From Bacteroidales bacterium (GTDB taxonomy: Bacteria > Bacteroidota > Bacteroidia > Bacteroidales > UBA932), in assembly GCA_017446775.1 (NCBI GenBank), contig JAFSQE010000033.1, positions 16,020 through 80,019 on the forward strand: a DNA stretch of 64,000 bases. Direction: 5' to 3'. The position numbers were made by a program, and so were the translations under genes. Of the stretch, positions 16,724 to 25,912 are shown in pieces. The notes beneath the pieces were generated by a model. The model had not been told where the DNA came from and did no database searches. It saw only the letters and a program-made list of their open reading frames with translations. How positions within the stretch are numbered: position 1 is the stretch's first letter; every line of letters starts with the position of its first letter.

Positions 16724-18214
16724 ATGGATGTAATAATCTGGTCCCGGTTGCAATTTGCAATGACCGCGGCGTATCACTGGCTGTTCGTCCCACTCACGCT
16801 GGGGCTGGCGCTGGTGATGGCTGTGATGGAGACGATTTATGTGGTGCGCAAGGACGAATTCTGGAAAAAGACGGCGCAGTTCTGGATGAAGCTTTTTGCC
16901 GTGAACTTTGCGGTGGGTATCGCCACCGGCATTATCCTGGAGTTTGAATTCGGCACCAACTGGAGCAACTACTCGTGGTTTGTGGGCGACATGTTCGGCG
17001 CCCCGCTGGCTATCGAGGGGATACTGGCCTTCTTTATGGAGGCGACCTTCTTTGCGGTGATGTTCTTCGGCTGGAACAGGGTTTCAAAGCGGTTCCACCT
17101 GGCCTCTACCTGGCTTACGGGTATCGGCGCAACTATCTCTGCCTATTGGATACTGGTGGCCAACGGATGGATGCAGAATCCCGTGGGCACCACCTTCAAT
17201 ATCGATACGGTGCGCAGCGAGATGGCTTCGGCATCGGCTTTCTGGGAGGTTATAACCAACCCGGTGGCGGTGTCCAAGTTCTTCCACGCCGTCTCCAGCG
17301 GCTGGGTTACGGGCGGTATATTCGTGGTTGGTGTTTCTGCCTGGTATCTGCTTCGCGGCCGCAACCGCAAGTTTGCTGTTAAGAGCATGCTGATTGGCGG
17401 TATCGTTGGGCTTGCCGGCAGTGCGGCGGTGATGCTTTCCGGCGACTCTTCCGGCGTGCACGCGGCAGAATTCCAGCCGATGAAGCTGGCTGCGGCAGAA
17501 GGGCTGCAGGACGGCGGCCGCGGTGCGGCATTCACCATTGTGCCGGGCATCAAAGTGCCCAAGATGCTCTCTATCCTGGCGACGCACGATATGGACGGCT
17601 ATGTGCCGGGTATCAACGATATTCTGGCCGGTTATACCGATAACGACGGCAACGTGATACCTTCCGTTGCGGAGAAGATGACCCGCGGCCGTGCGGCCCT
17701 GGACGCCCTGGCTGAATACCGGGCGGCAAGGGAAAGTGACCCCGAGGTGGCTGCGGCAGCCCGTGCCGTAGTGGAAGCGAACATGCAGTATATGGGTTAT
17801 GGACACCTCTCGAAGCCAGAGGATGTGGTTCCGCCGGTGGGAGTGGTGTTCTGGGCGTTCCGGTTCATGATAGGACTCGGGATGCTGATAGCTCTTGTGC
17901 TGCTGCTTGCCGTATTGTTCTCCTGGAAGGATAAGCTCGAAGGGAAGAAGTGGCTGCTGTGGATTGCCGTTATATGCATCCCGCTGGCATACCTCTGTGG
18001 CCAGTGCGGCTGGATTGTGGCAGAAGTGGGGCGCCAGCCGTGGACAATCCAGGGGTTGCTGCCGGTTAATGTGGCCATCTCCAGTCTGAGTGCCGATGCT
18101 GTCAGGACAACGTTCTTCGTGTTCCTGGCTGTATTTGCGCTGTTCTTGGCAATAGAAATCAGAATCATGATAGGGGCTATCCGCAAGGGGCCCGAAGAGG
18201 TAAAGGAGGACTAA
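16724..18214 (+). CDS. cydA: Cytochrome bd quinol oxidase subunit I
   Basis: The start is ATG 16724 (MDVIIWSRLQFAMTAAYHWLFVPLTLGL), giving 496 residues. Heme-ligand candidates His18/19 are in AAYHWLFVP. The conserved FEFGTNWSNYSWFVGDMFGAPLAIEG and FFMEATFF helices are intact. A periplasmic Q-loop region includes GRAALDALAEYR, and a GQCGWIVAEVGRQPW motif lies near the C-terminus. The complex oxidises quinol and reduces oxygen at high affinity, which suits a microaerotolerant anaerobe. It is co-transcribed with DUF4492 and cydB. Confidence 0.96.
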   Translation: MDVIIWSRLQFAMTAAYHWLFVPLTLGLALVMAVMETIYVVRKDEFWKKTAQFWMKLFAVNFAVGIATGIILEFEFGTNWSNYSWFVGDMFGAPLAIEGILAFFMEATFFAVMFFGWNRVSKRFHLASTWLTGIGATISAYWILVANGWMQNPVGTTFNIDTVRSEMASASAFWEVITNPVAVSKFFHAVSSGWVTGGIFVVGVSAWYLLRGRNRKFAVKSMLIGGIVGLAGSAAVMLSGDSSGVHAAEFQPMKLAAAEGLQDGGRGAAFTIVPGIKVPKMLSILATHDMDGYVPGINDILAGYTDNDGNVIPSVAEKMTRGRAALDALAEYRAARESDPEVAAAARAVVEANMQYMGYGHLSKPEDVVPPVGVVFWAFRFMIGLGMLIALVLLLAVLFSWKDKLEGKKWLLWIAVICIPLAYLCGQCGWIVAEVGRQPWTIQGLLPVNVAISSLSADAVRTTFFVFLAVFALFLAIEIRIMIGAIRKGPEEVKED

Positions 18215-18217
18215 GCT

Positions 18218-19357
18218 ATGACATACGCATTCTTACAGACTTATTGGTGGATACTGATTGCCCTGCTGGGCGGCCTGCTGGTTGCCCTGATGTTTGTTCA
18301 GGGAGCAAACGTGCACCTGGCCTCCCGCGCCCTTGACGATAAAGGCAAGCGGCAGGTTCTGAACTCTACCGGACGCAAGTGGGAGCTGACTTTCACTACA
18401 CTTGTAACCTTCGGCGGCGCCTTCTTTGCATCTTTCCCGCTGTTCTACAGCACCAGCTTTGGCGGTGCATACTGGGTGTGGGTGCTGTTGCTGATAACCT
18501 TCGTGTTCCAGGCGGTATCGTACGAATTCTGCCATAAGAAAGAGAACCTGCTGGGAGTGAAAGGGTTCAGGGCCGCCCTGGTAGCCAACGGAATACTCGC
18601 ACCGTTTCTGGTGGGGGCCGCGGTGGGCACCTTCTTCACCGGATCCGATTTCACGGTAAACAAAGTGGCCATTGCCGATGCCTCGTCGCCCGTAATAAGT
18701 GTTTGGGGCAACGGCTGGCACGGCCTGGAGGCACTTGCGCAGCCGCTGGTGGTGGTGCTGGGGTGCACTCTGGTGCTGCTTACCGCCATTCTGGGCGCAC
18801 TGTATGTAATTAATAATGTAGACGATGAAGGGGTTGTCGCGCACATGCGAGTGAGCGTAAAGCGGGCTGCGATTCCGTTTGTGCTGCTGTTCGTGGCTTT
18901 CGCCCTGCTTCTTTTCACACGCAAGGGTTTTGCGGCAGATGCTGCCGGCGTAGTTTCGCAGGAACCGTACAAATACCTGCATAACCTGCTTCAGATGCCC
19001 TGGGTGGCAGCCCTGCTGCTTTTGGGGGTAGTTCTTGTGGTACTGGGCATAGTAAAGGGGGGCTGGACGGCTTCCCGCGCCGGCATCTGGTTCGCCGCAC
19101 CGGGTACCGTGCTGGTGGTAATGTCGGTATTCTTCCTGGCCGGATTCAACGGCACCGCGTTCTATCCATCCTGTACCGATTTACAGAGCTCGCTAACCAT
19201 CGCCGGCAGCAGCTCCAGCTACTTCACCCTCAATGTTATGTTCTGGGTATCGCTGCTCATCCCGTTCGTTGTAGCCTACATCGCATACGCATGGCACCAG
19301 ATGGAACGCAAAAAAATTACCCCGGGCGAAGGTGAAAGTACGGTAGACGGTTATTAA
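18218..19357 (+). CDS. cydB: Cytochrome bd quinol oxidase subunit II
   Basis: The protein has 379 residues and about nine membrane helices. It begins MTYAFLQTYWWILIALLGGLLVALMFVQGAN, matching CydB. Its start lies 3 bp after the cydA stop. CydB supports heme assembly and stability of the oxidase in the inner membrane. The C-terminus (HQMERKKITPGEGESTVDGY) is hydrophilic. Confidence 0.95.
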   Translation: MTYAFLQTYWWILIALLGGLLVALMFVQGANVHLASRALDDKGKRQVLNSTGRKWELTFTTLVTFGGAFFASFPLFYSTSFGGAYWVWVLLLITFVFQAVSYEFCHKKENLLGVKGFRAALVANGILAPFLVGAAVGTFFTGSDFTVNKVAIADASSPVISVWGNGWHGLEALAQPLVVVLGCTLVLLTAILGALYVINNVDDEGVVAHMRVSVKRAAIPFVLLFVAFALLLFTRKGFAADAAGVVSQEPYKYLHNLLQMPWVAALLLLGVVLVVLGIVKGGWTASRAGIWFAAPGTVLVVMSVFFLAGFNGTAFYPSCTDLQSSLTIAGSSSSYFTLNVMFWVSLLIPFVVAYIAYAWHQMERKKITPGEGESTVDGY

Positions 19358-19388
19358 TTTTGCAGAAAAAAGTAAACGAAGCCTTATC

Positions 19389-21653
19389 ATGCAGCAAGGT
19401 AAAAACAGTGGCGGGAAGATGTCCCGTGCCGATTTCCTGAAAGTGTCGACGCTCTCGCTGGGCGGGTTGTTCCTAGGGCTTAAGCCCACAGGGGCGGATG
19501 CCGCGCCGGTTGGTGCCGTTGCTGGTGCCGATAAGAACGATCTCTACAAGAGCTGGAAGTCGCCGTGGCAGCCGGAGGTGCCGCATCGCCTTAGTGCAGT
19601 TACGCACGAACTGGCCCGGAAGGGACTTTCCGGAGAAAACGGCCGCACCATGAAGATGGTGGACTGGAATCCGCAAATCGACCCCGCCCTGCCGCCGCAG
19701 ATGAAATATGCCGCAGCCGCAAAGAGTATTGCAGAGAACGCTCCGCTGCGCATCCTGCCGGGCGAACTTATCGTTGGCAGCGCCACGCTGCTGGAGGCCA
19801 CCCACGAGAGGATTCCGATTCTGGAGTGCATCAGCGTAACCCATACCACGCTCGATTTCGAGCGCATCCTCACTCTGGGTTACAACGGCCTGAGAAAGCA
19901 GATACGCGACCGTCTGGCCGCCGGCACCCTGGATGAGAAAGGGCGCGAACTTAACCAGGCGGCACTGCTCACCCTGGATGCCGCAGACATCTGGCAGAAG
20001 CGCAACATCGCCCTGCTGGAACAGATGCGTGATGCTCAGCCGGCAGAGGGCAAGGCGTTCTACCAGACCATCATAGATACCCTGGAGCGGGTTCCCGACG
20101 AGTCTCCGCGCTCTTTCCGCGAAGCGGTGCAGTCGCTCTGGAGCATGTACTCTTTCCTGCGCCTGATGGGTGACTGGTCCGGCATAGGCCGCATAGACCG
20201 CATGCTGGGTCCCTACCTGAAGGAAGACCTGCGCAAAGGTGTGCTCACCCTGGACCAGGCGCGCGAAATCCTGGCTCACTTCTGGATCAAGGGGACCGAG
20301 TGGATCGGGGCCTATCATGTAAACAGCGGCGACGCACAGTTCTATCAGAACATAATCCTGGGCGGTATCGACCGCAACGGCAAGGAGGTCACCAACGAGG
20401 TTACATATCTGGTGCTCGATATCGTAGAAGAACTTCATATCAGCGACTTCCCGATAGCTGTCCGGCTTGGAGACAAGACCCCGGAGAAGCTTATACGCCG
20501 GATTGCGGAGGTGCAGCGCTTTGGCGGCGGAATCGTATCTGTTTACACCGAAAATACTGTGATAGATGCCCTTGTCAGGTTCGGTTATCCGCTGAAGGAG
20601 GCTCGCGAATTCACCAACGACGGCTGCTGGGAGGCGATTATCCCCGGCAAGACCGCTTTTACGTATGCTGCCAACGATATGCTGGAGGTGTTTGGGAATA
20701 CCCTCCACCTGAACGACAGCACCCCGGTGGATTATCCCGATTTTGAGAGTCTCTACGCTGCTTTCAAAAAGAACCTCGAGGCGGATGTCGATTTGTGGCA
20801 GGAGCGGATTGACCCCTGGTGGAAAGATGTGGACGCACCTTGCACCCTCCCATCAATATTTACCGACGGATGCCTTGAGAAGGGGCGCTGCTTCCGTGGC
20901 GGCGGCCCCAGATACAATATGATAGGCATCCACTATGGCGGCGTCTCCGATACCGCCAACAGCCTGCTGGTGCTCAAGAAACTCGTATATGAAGACGGCT
21001 ACATGCCGTTGAAGGACTTTGTGGATATCCTTCGCAGGAACTGGGAGGGGAACGAGGGGCTGCGCCGGCTTATCCAGAACCGCTTCACCTTCTACGGCAA
21101 CGACGATGCCGCCGCAGATTCGATGATGAACCGCGTTTACAACGATTATACAGAGATCGTTGGTCGCTGCAAAGAGCGTGAGGGGGTCAAGCGTCCGTGC
21201 GGCATATCCACTTTCGGGCGGGAGATCGACTGGCGTATGCAGCGCCGCGCAACCCCGCAGGGGAGCCGTATAGGCGATATACTGGCCACCAACTGTTCGC
21301 CCACACCGGGCAGCGACCGCAAAGGTCCCACATCGGCCCTCAACTCATATTGCAAGCTCGATTTTACCCGGTGTCCCAGCGGTGCAACCCTGGAACTCAA
21401 GGTGCTGCCCTCTTCCGTAAAGGGGGAGAACGGCGTGAAGGCGCTTGTGGGGCTGCTCAAGACTTTCCGCGAGAAGAAGGGGTTCTATATGCACATAGAT
21501 GTCGTGGATACCGCCACTTTGGTAGATGCGCAGCGCCATCCGGAAAGGTACCCCAACCTGCCGGTGCGTGTGGCGGGGTGGAGCGCACGCTTCACCACCC
21601 TGTGCAAGGAGTGGCAGGATATGATTATCCAGCGCACACAGCAAATCTGTTAA
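19389..21653 (+). CDS. Glycyl radical enzyme (pyruvate formate-lyase-like superfamily) with export-like N-terminus
   Basis: The protein has 754 residues. The thiyl cysteine is Cys413 in NDGCWEA (Glu415 as partner), and the glycyl radical loop is RVAGWSARF with Gly730, 25 residues from the C-terminus, as the family requires. The GCxE arrangement places it with the dehydratase/lyase branches rather than classic PFL (which has CC); the substrate is unknown. Residues 11-42 form SRADFLK followed by a hydrophobic stretch and ADAA, resembling a Tat-type leader with one arginine missing. Starting at the internal ATG 19419 keeps this leader. An activase gene is convergent 7 bp downstream. Confidence 0.9.
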   Translation: MQQGKNSGGKMSRADFLKVSTLSLGGLFLGLKPTGADAAPVGAVAGADKNDLYKSWKSPWQPEVPHRLSAVTHELARKGLSGENGRTMKMVDWNPQIDPALPPQMKYAAAAKSIAENAPLRILPGELIVGSATLLEATHERIPILECISVTHTTLDFERILTLGYNGLRKQIRDRLAAGTLDEKGRELNQAALLTLDAADIWQKRNIALLEQMRDAQPAEGKAFYQTIIDTLERVPDESPRSFREAVQSLWSMYSFLRLMGDWSGIGRIDRMLGPYLKEDLRKGVLTLDQAREILAHFWIKGTEWIGAYHVNSGDAQFYQNIILGGIDRNGKEVTNEVTYLVLDIVEELHISDFPIAVRLGDKTPEKLIRRIAEVQRFGGGIVSVYTENTVIDALVRFGYPLKEAREFTNDGCWEAIIPGKTAFTYAANDMLEVFGNTLHLNDSTPVDYPDFESLYAAFKKNLEADVDLWQERIDPWWKDVDAPCTLPSIFTDGCLEKGRCFRGGGPRYNMIGIHYGGVSDTANSLLVLKKLVYEDGYMPLKDFVDILRRNWEGNEGLRRLIQNRFTFYGNDDAAADSMMNRVYNDYTEIVGRCKEREGVKRPCGISTFGREIDWRMQRRATPQGSRIGDILATNCSPTPGSDRKGPTSALNSYCKLDFTRCPSGATLELKVLPSSVKGENGVKALVGLLKTFREKKGFYMHIDVVDTATLVDAQRHPERYPNLPVRVAGWSARFTTLCKEWQDMIIQRTQQIC

Positions 21654-21660
21654 GAGGATT

Positions 21661-22533
21661 TCAGACTATACCGATTCTGCGGGCAAAGGCTTCCGTTTCA
21701 AGGAGGTCTGGCTCGCGGAATCTTTTTTCCCTGAGACCAAGTTTTTCCCGCTTTGCGTTTCCTAGAAGATGATACGGAATCACATCCGCGCTGCATCGCG
21801 GATACTTTTCCAGCAGGGCGGCGGTGGCTTCCGGAATCCCTTCCTTAATATGGATCTCTGGTATGAACAGCACCCGGAAGCGGATCTGCGCTCCGGTGGC
21901 GGCCACGGCCTCCAGGTTGTCAAGCATAGTCTGAAGCCTGCCGCCGGTATATTGACTGTAAAGATTCGGCTCCATCAGCTTGATATCCCAGAGCCACAGG
22001 TCAACATAGGGGGCTGTGGCCAGAAAATCTTCCTTACGACCGTTCCCGGAGGTCTCCACAGCGGTATGAAGCCCGCGGCCGGTTGCAGCCCGGAGCAGTT
22101 CCAGGCAGAACGCCGGTTGCGCCAGAGGCTCGCCGCCGGAGAGGGTCATCCCGCCGCCGGAGTTGCGATAATAGGCTTCGTCCTGCATCACTTCGTCGAT
22201 AATTTCAGAAGCACCGGTACTTCGCCCGGCCACCTCGAGGCAACCGGCAGGGCAGGCGTCGGCACACAGCCGGCAGCCGGGCGGGCAGTTGGCTTGACGG
22301 ACAGAAGCATCGGCAAGAATCGCCTTGGCCACGCCCTCAGGGCAGACGTCATCGCACGCACCGCAGCCTATGCATCGCTGTGCGTTAAGCAGGATTTCCG
22401 GCAGAAACGATTGCGATTCGGGGTTGTGGCACCACTCGCACCTCAGCGTGCAGCCCTTCAGGAATACGGTAGTACGTATCCCCGGTCCGTCTGAGGTGCA
22501 GAAATGCTGGATATCAAAGTGCATCAAATCCAC
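21661..22533 (-). CDS. Glycyl-radical enzyme activating protein (radical SAM)
   Basis: The protein has 290 residues. The radical-SAM cluster motif is CTLRCEWC (CxxxCxxC) after GPGIRTTVFLKG. An inserted ferredoxin-like domain has two more clusters, CIGCGACDDVCPEG and CPPGCRLCADACPAGC. GGMTLSGGEPLAQP is the SAM-binding GGE motif. It generates the glycyl radical on its partner using SAM and reduced FeS. The partner is very probably the convergent enzyme at 19389-21653. It has no signal peptide, so activation must happen in the cytoplasm. Confidence 0.94.
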   Translation of the reverse strand: MDLMHFDIQHFCTSDGPGIRTTVFLKGCTLRCEWCHNPESQSFLPEILLNAQRCIGCGACDDVCPEGVAKAILADASVRQANCPPGCRLCADACPAGCLEVAGRSTGASEIIDEVMQDEAYYRNSGGGMTLSGGEPLAQPAFCLELLRAATGRGLHTAVETSGNGRKEDFLATAPYVDLWLWDIKLMEPNLYSQYTGGRLQTMLDNLEAVAATGAQIRFRVLFIPEIHIKEGIPEATAALLEKYPRCSADVIPYHLLGNAKREKLGLREKRFREPDLLETEAFARRIGIV

Positions 22534-22631
22534 GCGCCGGCTTTGCGCGCTGCAATTTACGAATTACTGCGGCTTAAATCATAAGATTTGAGTTTTTATT
22601 CATAATTTAGCGGGGAGATAAACGGATAGAT

Positions 22632-23261
22632 ATGAAGAGCACAAAGATTTTAGCGGCAATTTTGGCCATGTTCATCTGCGCCACCACACTTGGCGCCCAG
22701 ACAGCAGAAGAGATACTCCAGAAGATGTCAGAGCAGCTGGCGCGCGCCGATGCCGAAGGCTTTGCGATGGATCTGAACATGAAGCTTCCCATAATTGGCT
22801 GGGTAAAGACCCACAGCCTGATGCGTGGCGATAAGATGAGGGTTGAGATATCAGGGAATGACAAGACCAGTGTCGCCTGGACAGACCTGGTTACACAGTG
22901 GGAGTATAACGCGCAGACCAATGAGATAACTATCACCAAAAGAGATGCGGCCAAAAAAGACGATAATTCTGACCTTTCTACCTTCGGTGACATTGCCGAC
23001 GGCTACGATCTCTCCATAACCAAAGAGACTGCCGATGTGTGGTATATCCTCTGCAAGAGGTCAAAGGGCAACAAAGACAAAGATGCTCCAAAGAAGATGG
23101 ACCTTGCCGTAGCCAAGGCAACCTACCTCCCGGTTTACCTGAAGCTGAAGAAGTCCATACTGGAGATGAGCATGGAGAATGTCACCCTTGGCGTATCTGA
23201 AGCGAGCGTCACATTCAACGCTGCCGAATTCCCCACAGCAACAATTGTAGACAAACGCTGA
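22632..23261 (+). CDS. LolA-like periplasmic lipoprotein-carrier family protein
   Basis: The protein has 209 residues with a signal peptide (residues 1-22, ending TLGAQT). TAEEILQKMSEQLARA is the usual start of LolA-fold proteins, followed by a beta-rich body. LolA carries lipoproteins across the periplasm; other members of the fold have different roles, so the exact function is uncertain. It lies 8 bp before the acid phosphatase gene and is probably co-transcribed with it. Confidence 0.72.
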   Translation: MKSTKILAAILAMFICATTLGAQTAEEILQKMSEQLARADAEGFAMDLNMKLPIIGWVKTHSLMRGDKMRVEISGNDKTSVAWTDLVTQWEYNAQTNEITITKRDAAKKDDNSDLSTFGDIADGYDLSITKETADVWYILCKRSKGNKDKDAPKKMDLAVAKATYLPVYLKLKKSILEMSMENVTLGVSEASVTFNAAEFPTATIVDKR

Positions 23262-23269
23262 ATATCATT

Positions 23270-24001
23270 ATGAAAACTATCGTTTCCAGCCTTACCGCTG
23301 CTGTTGTTCTTTTCTGCCTGCAGTGGAGTGCCAGTGCGCAGCAAGTGTATACCCCGTATATTCCGAAGAACGAACTGCCGGACGTGGTACAGATTGTTCC
23401 CGCGCCGCCGGCGGATCCCAGTGCCGGATTCGATTACGATATCCTCCGGTACATGTGGGGCAAGCAACAGCGCCGGGACTCGGTACGCCTTGCCATGGCG
23501 GTGCGGGATGCCGTCTGGAACCTGGACACGACGCTGGCGATTCTGGCAGAACCGTTCGGCCTTAAGATTTCAAAACAGTGTACGCCCGCAATCTATGAGG
23601 TCTTGACCCGCGGCGTCACCACCATAGAGAATATCCGTTTCCGGCCCAAGGCGTATTATTTCCGTATCCGCCCGTTCGCATACTTCAAAGAACCGTCTAT
23701 CTTCCCGCAGGACGATGAGTGGCTTGCCACAGAAGGGTCTTATCCATCCGGCCATACCATCCGTGCCTGGGCCTGTGCACTGCTGATGTCTCAAATCAAT
23801 CCCGAAGCCGCAGAGGCAATTTTTGCCCGCGCATGGCAGTCCGGAGAGAGCCGGGTGATTTCCGGCTGTCACTGGCAAAGCGACGTGGATGCCAGCCGCC
23901 CCGTGGCCGGTATCGGTTACTCCCGCCTCCAGACATCCCCGGAATTCCTTAAGGATATGGCGCTCGCACAAGAAGAGTTCCGTAAGCTCCACGAACTGTA
24001 A
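23270..24001 (+). CDS. Class A non-specific acid phosphatase (PAP2 superfamily)
   Basis: The protein has 243 residues with a signal peptide (residues 1-23, ending ASAQQ). The three PAP2 motifs are present: KAYYFRIRP, GSYPSGHT with the catalytic His, and SRVISGCHWQSDVD. GSYPSGHT is the signature of class A bacterial acid phosphatases, which remove phosphate from a wide range of organic phosphomonoesters in the periplasm. Length and domain layout are standard. Confidence 0.92.
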   Translation: MKTIVSSLTAAVVLFCLQWSASAQQVYTPYIPKNELPDVVQIVPAPPADPSAGFDYDILRYMWGKQQRRDSVRLAMAVRDAVWNLDTTLAILAEPFGLKISKQCTPAIYEVLTRGVTTIENIRFRPKAYYFRIRPFAYFKEPSIFPQDDEWLATEGSYPSGHTIRAWACALLMSQINPEAAEAIFARAWQSGESRVISGCHWQSDVDASRPVAGIGYSRLQTSPEFLKDMALAQEEFRKLHEL

Positions 24002-24048
24002 CCCGGCCGGACTCAGTGTAACGTCTTAAACTTACAAATAACAGGACG

Positions 24049-25635
24049 TTATCGCTTGACTATTTCGATGTCGGTTACGCCGCTGCGGTTTATCGTCAGG
24101 ATATTGTCGCAACCTCTAAAGGAGCCGAATGTCCAGCACGAGGAGGGGAGTGGCTTGCCGCCGGAAAGGACTTCCGGTTTGAATGAGAGTTTTATCTTCT
24201 CGGTGCCGTCTGCATCAAGCGCGGTGTATTTTACGCTGCCGGTGCCGTACTCCACATCTTTGAGCATACTTGTAGTGCTGAATATGTGGTCGGTTCCATC
24301 CGGGATGATTTCGGGCCAGGCGGCCATACCTTCAAGGAAGTGGGGCAGATAGTCAAAATAGCTGTCGGAATACCAGATTCCGCACCAGGTGATGCCAACT
24401 GAATTGACGGAAATATTGCCTTTGGAGGTATGATTGCAGGCAGAATATTCTGCAAGCGCAAGGGTGGCGAGGGCCTCTTTTTTGGCCTGCTCGCATCCGG
24501 TTTCTGCGGCCCATCGTGCCAGCACGGAGCCGTATCTGGCAGTATGGCTTCCCATCTCATAAAAGCAGCCGTCCTGTTCGTTGACGCTGACTCCGCCGTA
24601 CCGGACAGTGCCTGAGAAGCGACCCTTCACGAATGTGAGCAAATCCGGGACGACCTGCATATAATCCTTGCAGAAGGCGGGATTGTCAAGCATATACCGG
24701 GCAGTCTCCATAGGGGAGAACTGGTTGATGTTGGTCCGTAGTTCGGGGACATCCTCAAAATATCCTGACCATAGACCGGTTTCCACGGGATAGTCCATTA
24801 TCCACTTGAAAACGAGGTCCCTCTTTGCCTTGATCTCAGCTTTGTCCAGGGAGGTGTCGCAAGCGAGCATCTTGTCAAAGAATTCTACAACGAATATCAT
24901 ATCGGCAGAATAGGCATCCTCTGTGGCGCCGGTGCGCATATTCACCCTGAAGGGAAGCGGTGATTCTTCCTGGGAACCATCCTTGATATGACCCAGGAGC
25001 AGGTCGGCTATATGCTCTGCCATCACATAATACTTCTCCTGCCCGGAATATTTTGCAAAATCCAGATAGGCGATACCTACCATTGCCGCCTTGTCACACT
25101 CGAGCCTTTCGTCCAGATAGAAGCCGGCAGGGTCGTCGTTATCCTGGGTACGGACCATCCCCGGCCAGGCCCAATCGTCGGGAGTAATGAACATCAACAT
25201 CCTGTCGAGAAGGTTCTTCACAGGGGCCAGCGCCCTGATATCTCCGGTATATGGATAGTAATAGCGGAAGAGTTTCATTGCAAAATATGCGTTGCTCCCC
25301 TGATTGTTGGCATTCATCCTGCCCCTCCAGATGTTGTCTTCGTCCAGGACTTCCGGGTATGCTTTCAAGAATTCGGGGAACTCCATACCCGACGCCTCGT
25401 AAGCAGATGTTACGAGGTAGCCGGGCAGTATCCCGTCCGGAGTCTCAACCTTGGGCCCGTCTATCAGAAAGTTCATAGACCACACCAGAAGGGTGTCATA
25501 GTTCATCCAGGGTTGCAGCCAACCATCCTCGACAACTATCGGGTGTTCAAAAATCTTCTGGATATTTGAGCTATTCTTGCACCCTGCCAAAACAAGGATA
25601 CAGGCAATCGTGGTCAGTAATCTTATTGTTTTCAT
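24049..25635 (-). CDS. Lipoprotein of unknown function, possible alpha/alpha-barrel
   Basis: The protein has 528 residues. A lipobox LVLAGC puts the lipidated Cys at about residue 19. The body is rich in Trp and Tyr with repeated helical pairs (FLKAYPEVLDEDN, MKLFRYYYPYTGDIRALAPVKNLLDRML, MVGIAYLDFAKYSGQEKYYVMAEHIADLLL), a pattern seen in six-hairpin glycosidase-like or lyase barrels. The last 90 residues look like a beta-sandwich. No family was recognised with confidence. It stands alone, with its own promoter and a very short predicted leader. Confidence 0.75.
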   Translation of the reverse strand: MKTIRLLTTIACILVLAGCKNSSNIQKIFEHPIVVEDGWLQPWMNYDTLLVWSMNFLIDGPKVETPDGILPGYLVTSAYEASGMEFPEFLKAYPEVLDEDNIWRGRMNANNQGSNAYFAMKLFRYYYPYTGDIRALAPVKNLLDRMLMFITPDDWAWPGMVRTQDNDDPAGFYLDERLECDKAAMVGIAYLDFAKYSGQEKYYVMAEHIADLLLGHIKDGSQEESPLPFRVNMRTGATEDAYSADMIFVVEFFDKMLACDTSLDKAEIKAKRDLVFKWIMDYPVETGLWSGYFEDVPELRTNINQFSPMETARYMLDNPAFCKDYMQVVPDLLTFVKGRFSGTVRYGGVSVNEQDGCFYEMGSHTARYGSVLARWAAETGCEQAKKEALATLALAEYSACNHTSKGNISVNSVGITWCGIWYSDSYFDYLPHFLEGMAAWPEIIPDGTDHIFSTTSMLKDVEYGTGSVKYTALDADGTEKIKLSFKPEVLSGGKPLPSSCWTFGSFRGCDNILTINRSGVTDIEIVKR

Positions 25636-25640
25636 GGAGG

Positions 25641-25648
25641 CAAAGGTA
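25641..25648 (-). promoter_or_regulatory. -7 element of the 24049-25635 lipoprotein gene
   Basis: On the minus strand this reads TACCTTTG and ends 5 bp before the ATG at 25635. Transcription is expected to start at or next to the start codon. Confidence 0.5.
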
Positions 25649-25669
25649 ATAAGTATTTATCTGTTTTTA

Positions 25670-25682
25670 GTGCCTCGGGCGG
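25670..25682. repeat. att-like copy of the tRNA-Leu 3' end (distal end of candidate island)
   Basis: GTGCCTCGGGCGG is identical to 27571-27583, the acceptor and T-arm end of tRNA-Leu, in the same orientation. A T5 tract precedes both copies. This matches the far attachment site left by integration into a tRNA 3' end. Confidence 0.6.
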
Positions 25683-25788
25683 TGGTATACGAATTGGTGG
25701 CTATCGTGAGTTGTTTTAAGTAACCGAAAGTATTGATTCCCCGAGAGTTAAGCTGGATAATCGTGAGGTGAAATAATATCCGGAAAAG

Positions 25789-25834
25789 GTGACCGAAAGT
25801 GACCAAATTTGCTGCAAGGTGACCAAAAGTGACC
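25789..25834. repeat. Four GTGACC direct repeats, spaced 10-20-10 bp
   Basis: GTGACC begins at 25789, 25799, 25819 and 25829; a degenerate GTAACC is at 25720. Flanks are similar (CGAAA, CAAAT, CAAAA, CGAGA). Helical phasing suggests cooperative protein binding: either arm-type sites of a tyrosine recombinase or an operator of the adjacent AraC protein. The 25636-25912 gap holds nothing else apart from the att-like copy. Confidence 0.65.
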
Positions 25835-25900
25835 GAGAAAAAGCAGTATATGCGGCACTCTCTCCACAAAAATGGTATGATTTCTTTCACTGATGATTAC

Positions 25901-25908
25901 TATTTTTG
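25901..25908 (+). promoter_or_regulatory. -7 element of the araC-type gene
   Basis: TATTTTTG (TAnnTTTG) ends 4 bp before the ATG at 25913. A weak TTTC at 25881-25884 occupies the -33 position. The geometry predicts a leaderless mRNA. Confidence 0.45.
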
Positions 25909-25912
25909 CGTT

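Noticed and set aside
22587..22610. Promoter for the LolA-like gene (TTTG and TAATTTAG)
   Set aside because: The spacer is only 12 bp, far from the usual 19-21.
25829..25912. N-terminal extension of the AraC protein from a GTG
   Set aside because: The GTG is part of the GTGACC repeat and precedes the predicted promoter; the ATG at 25913 fits both.
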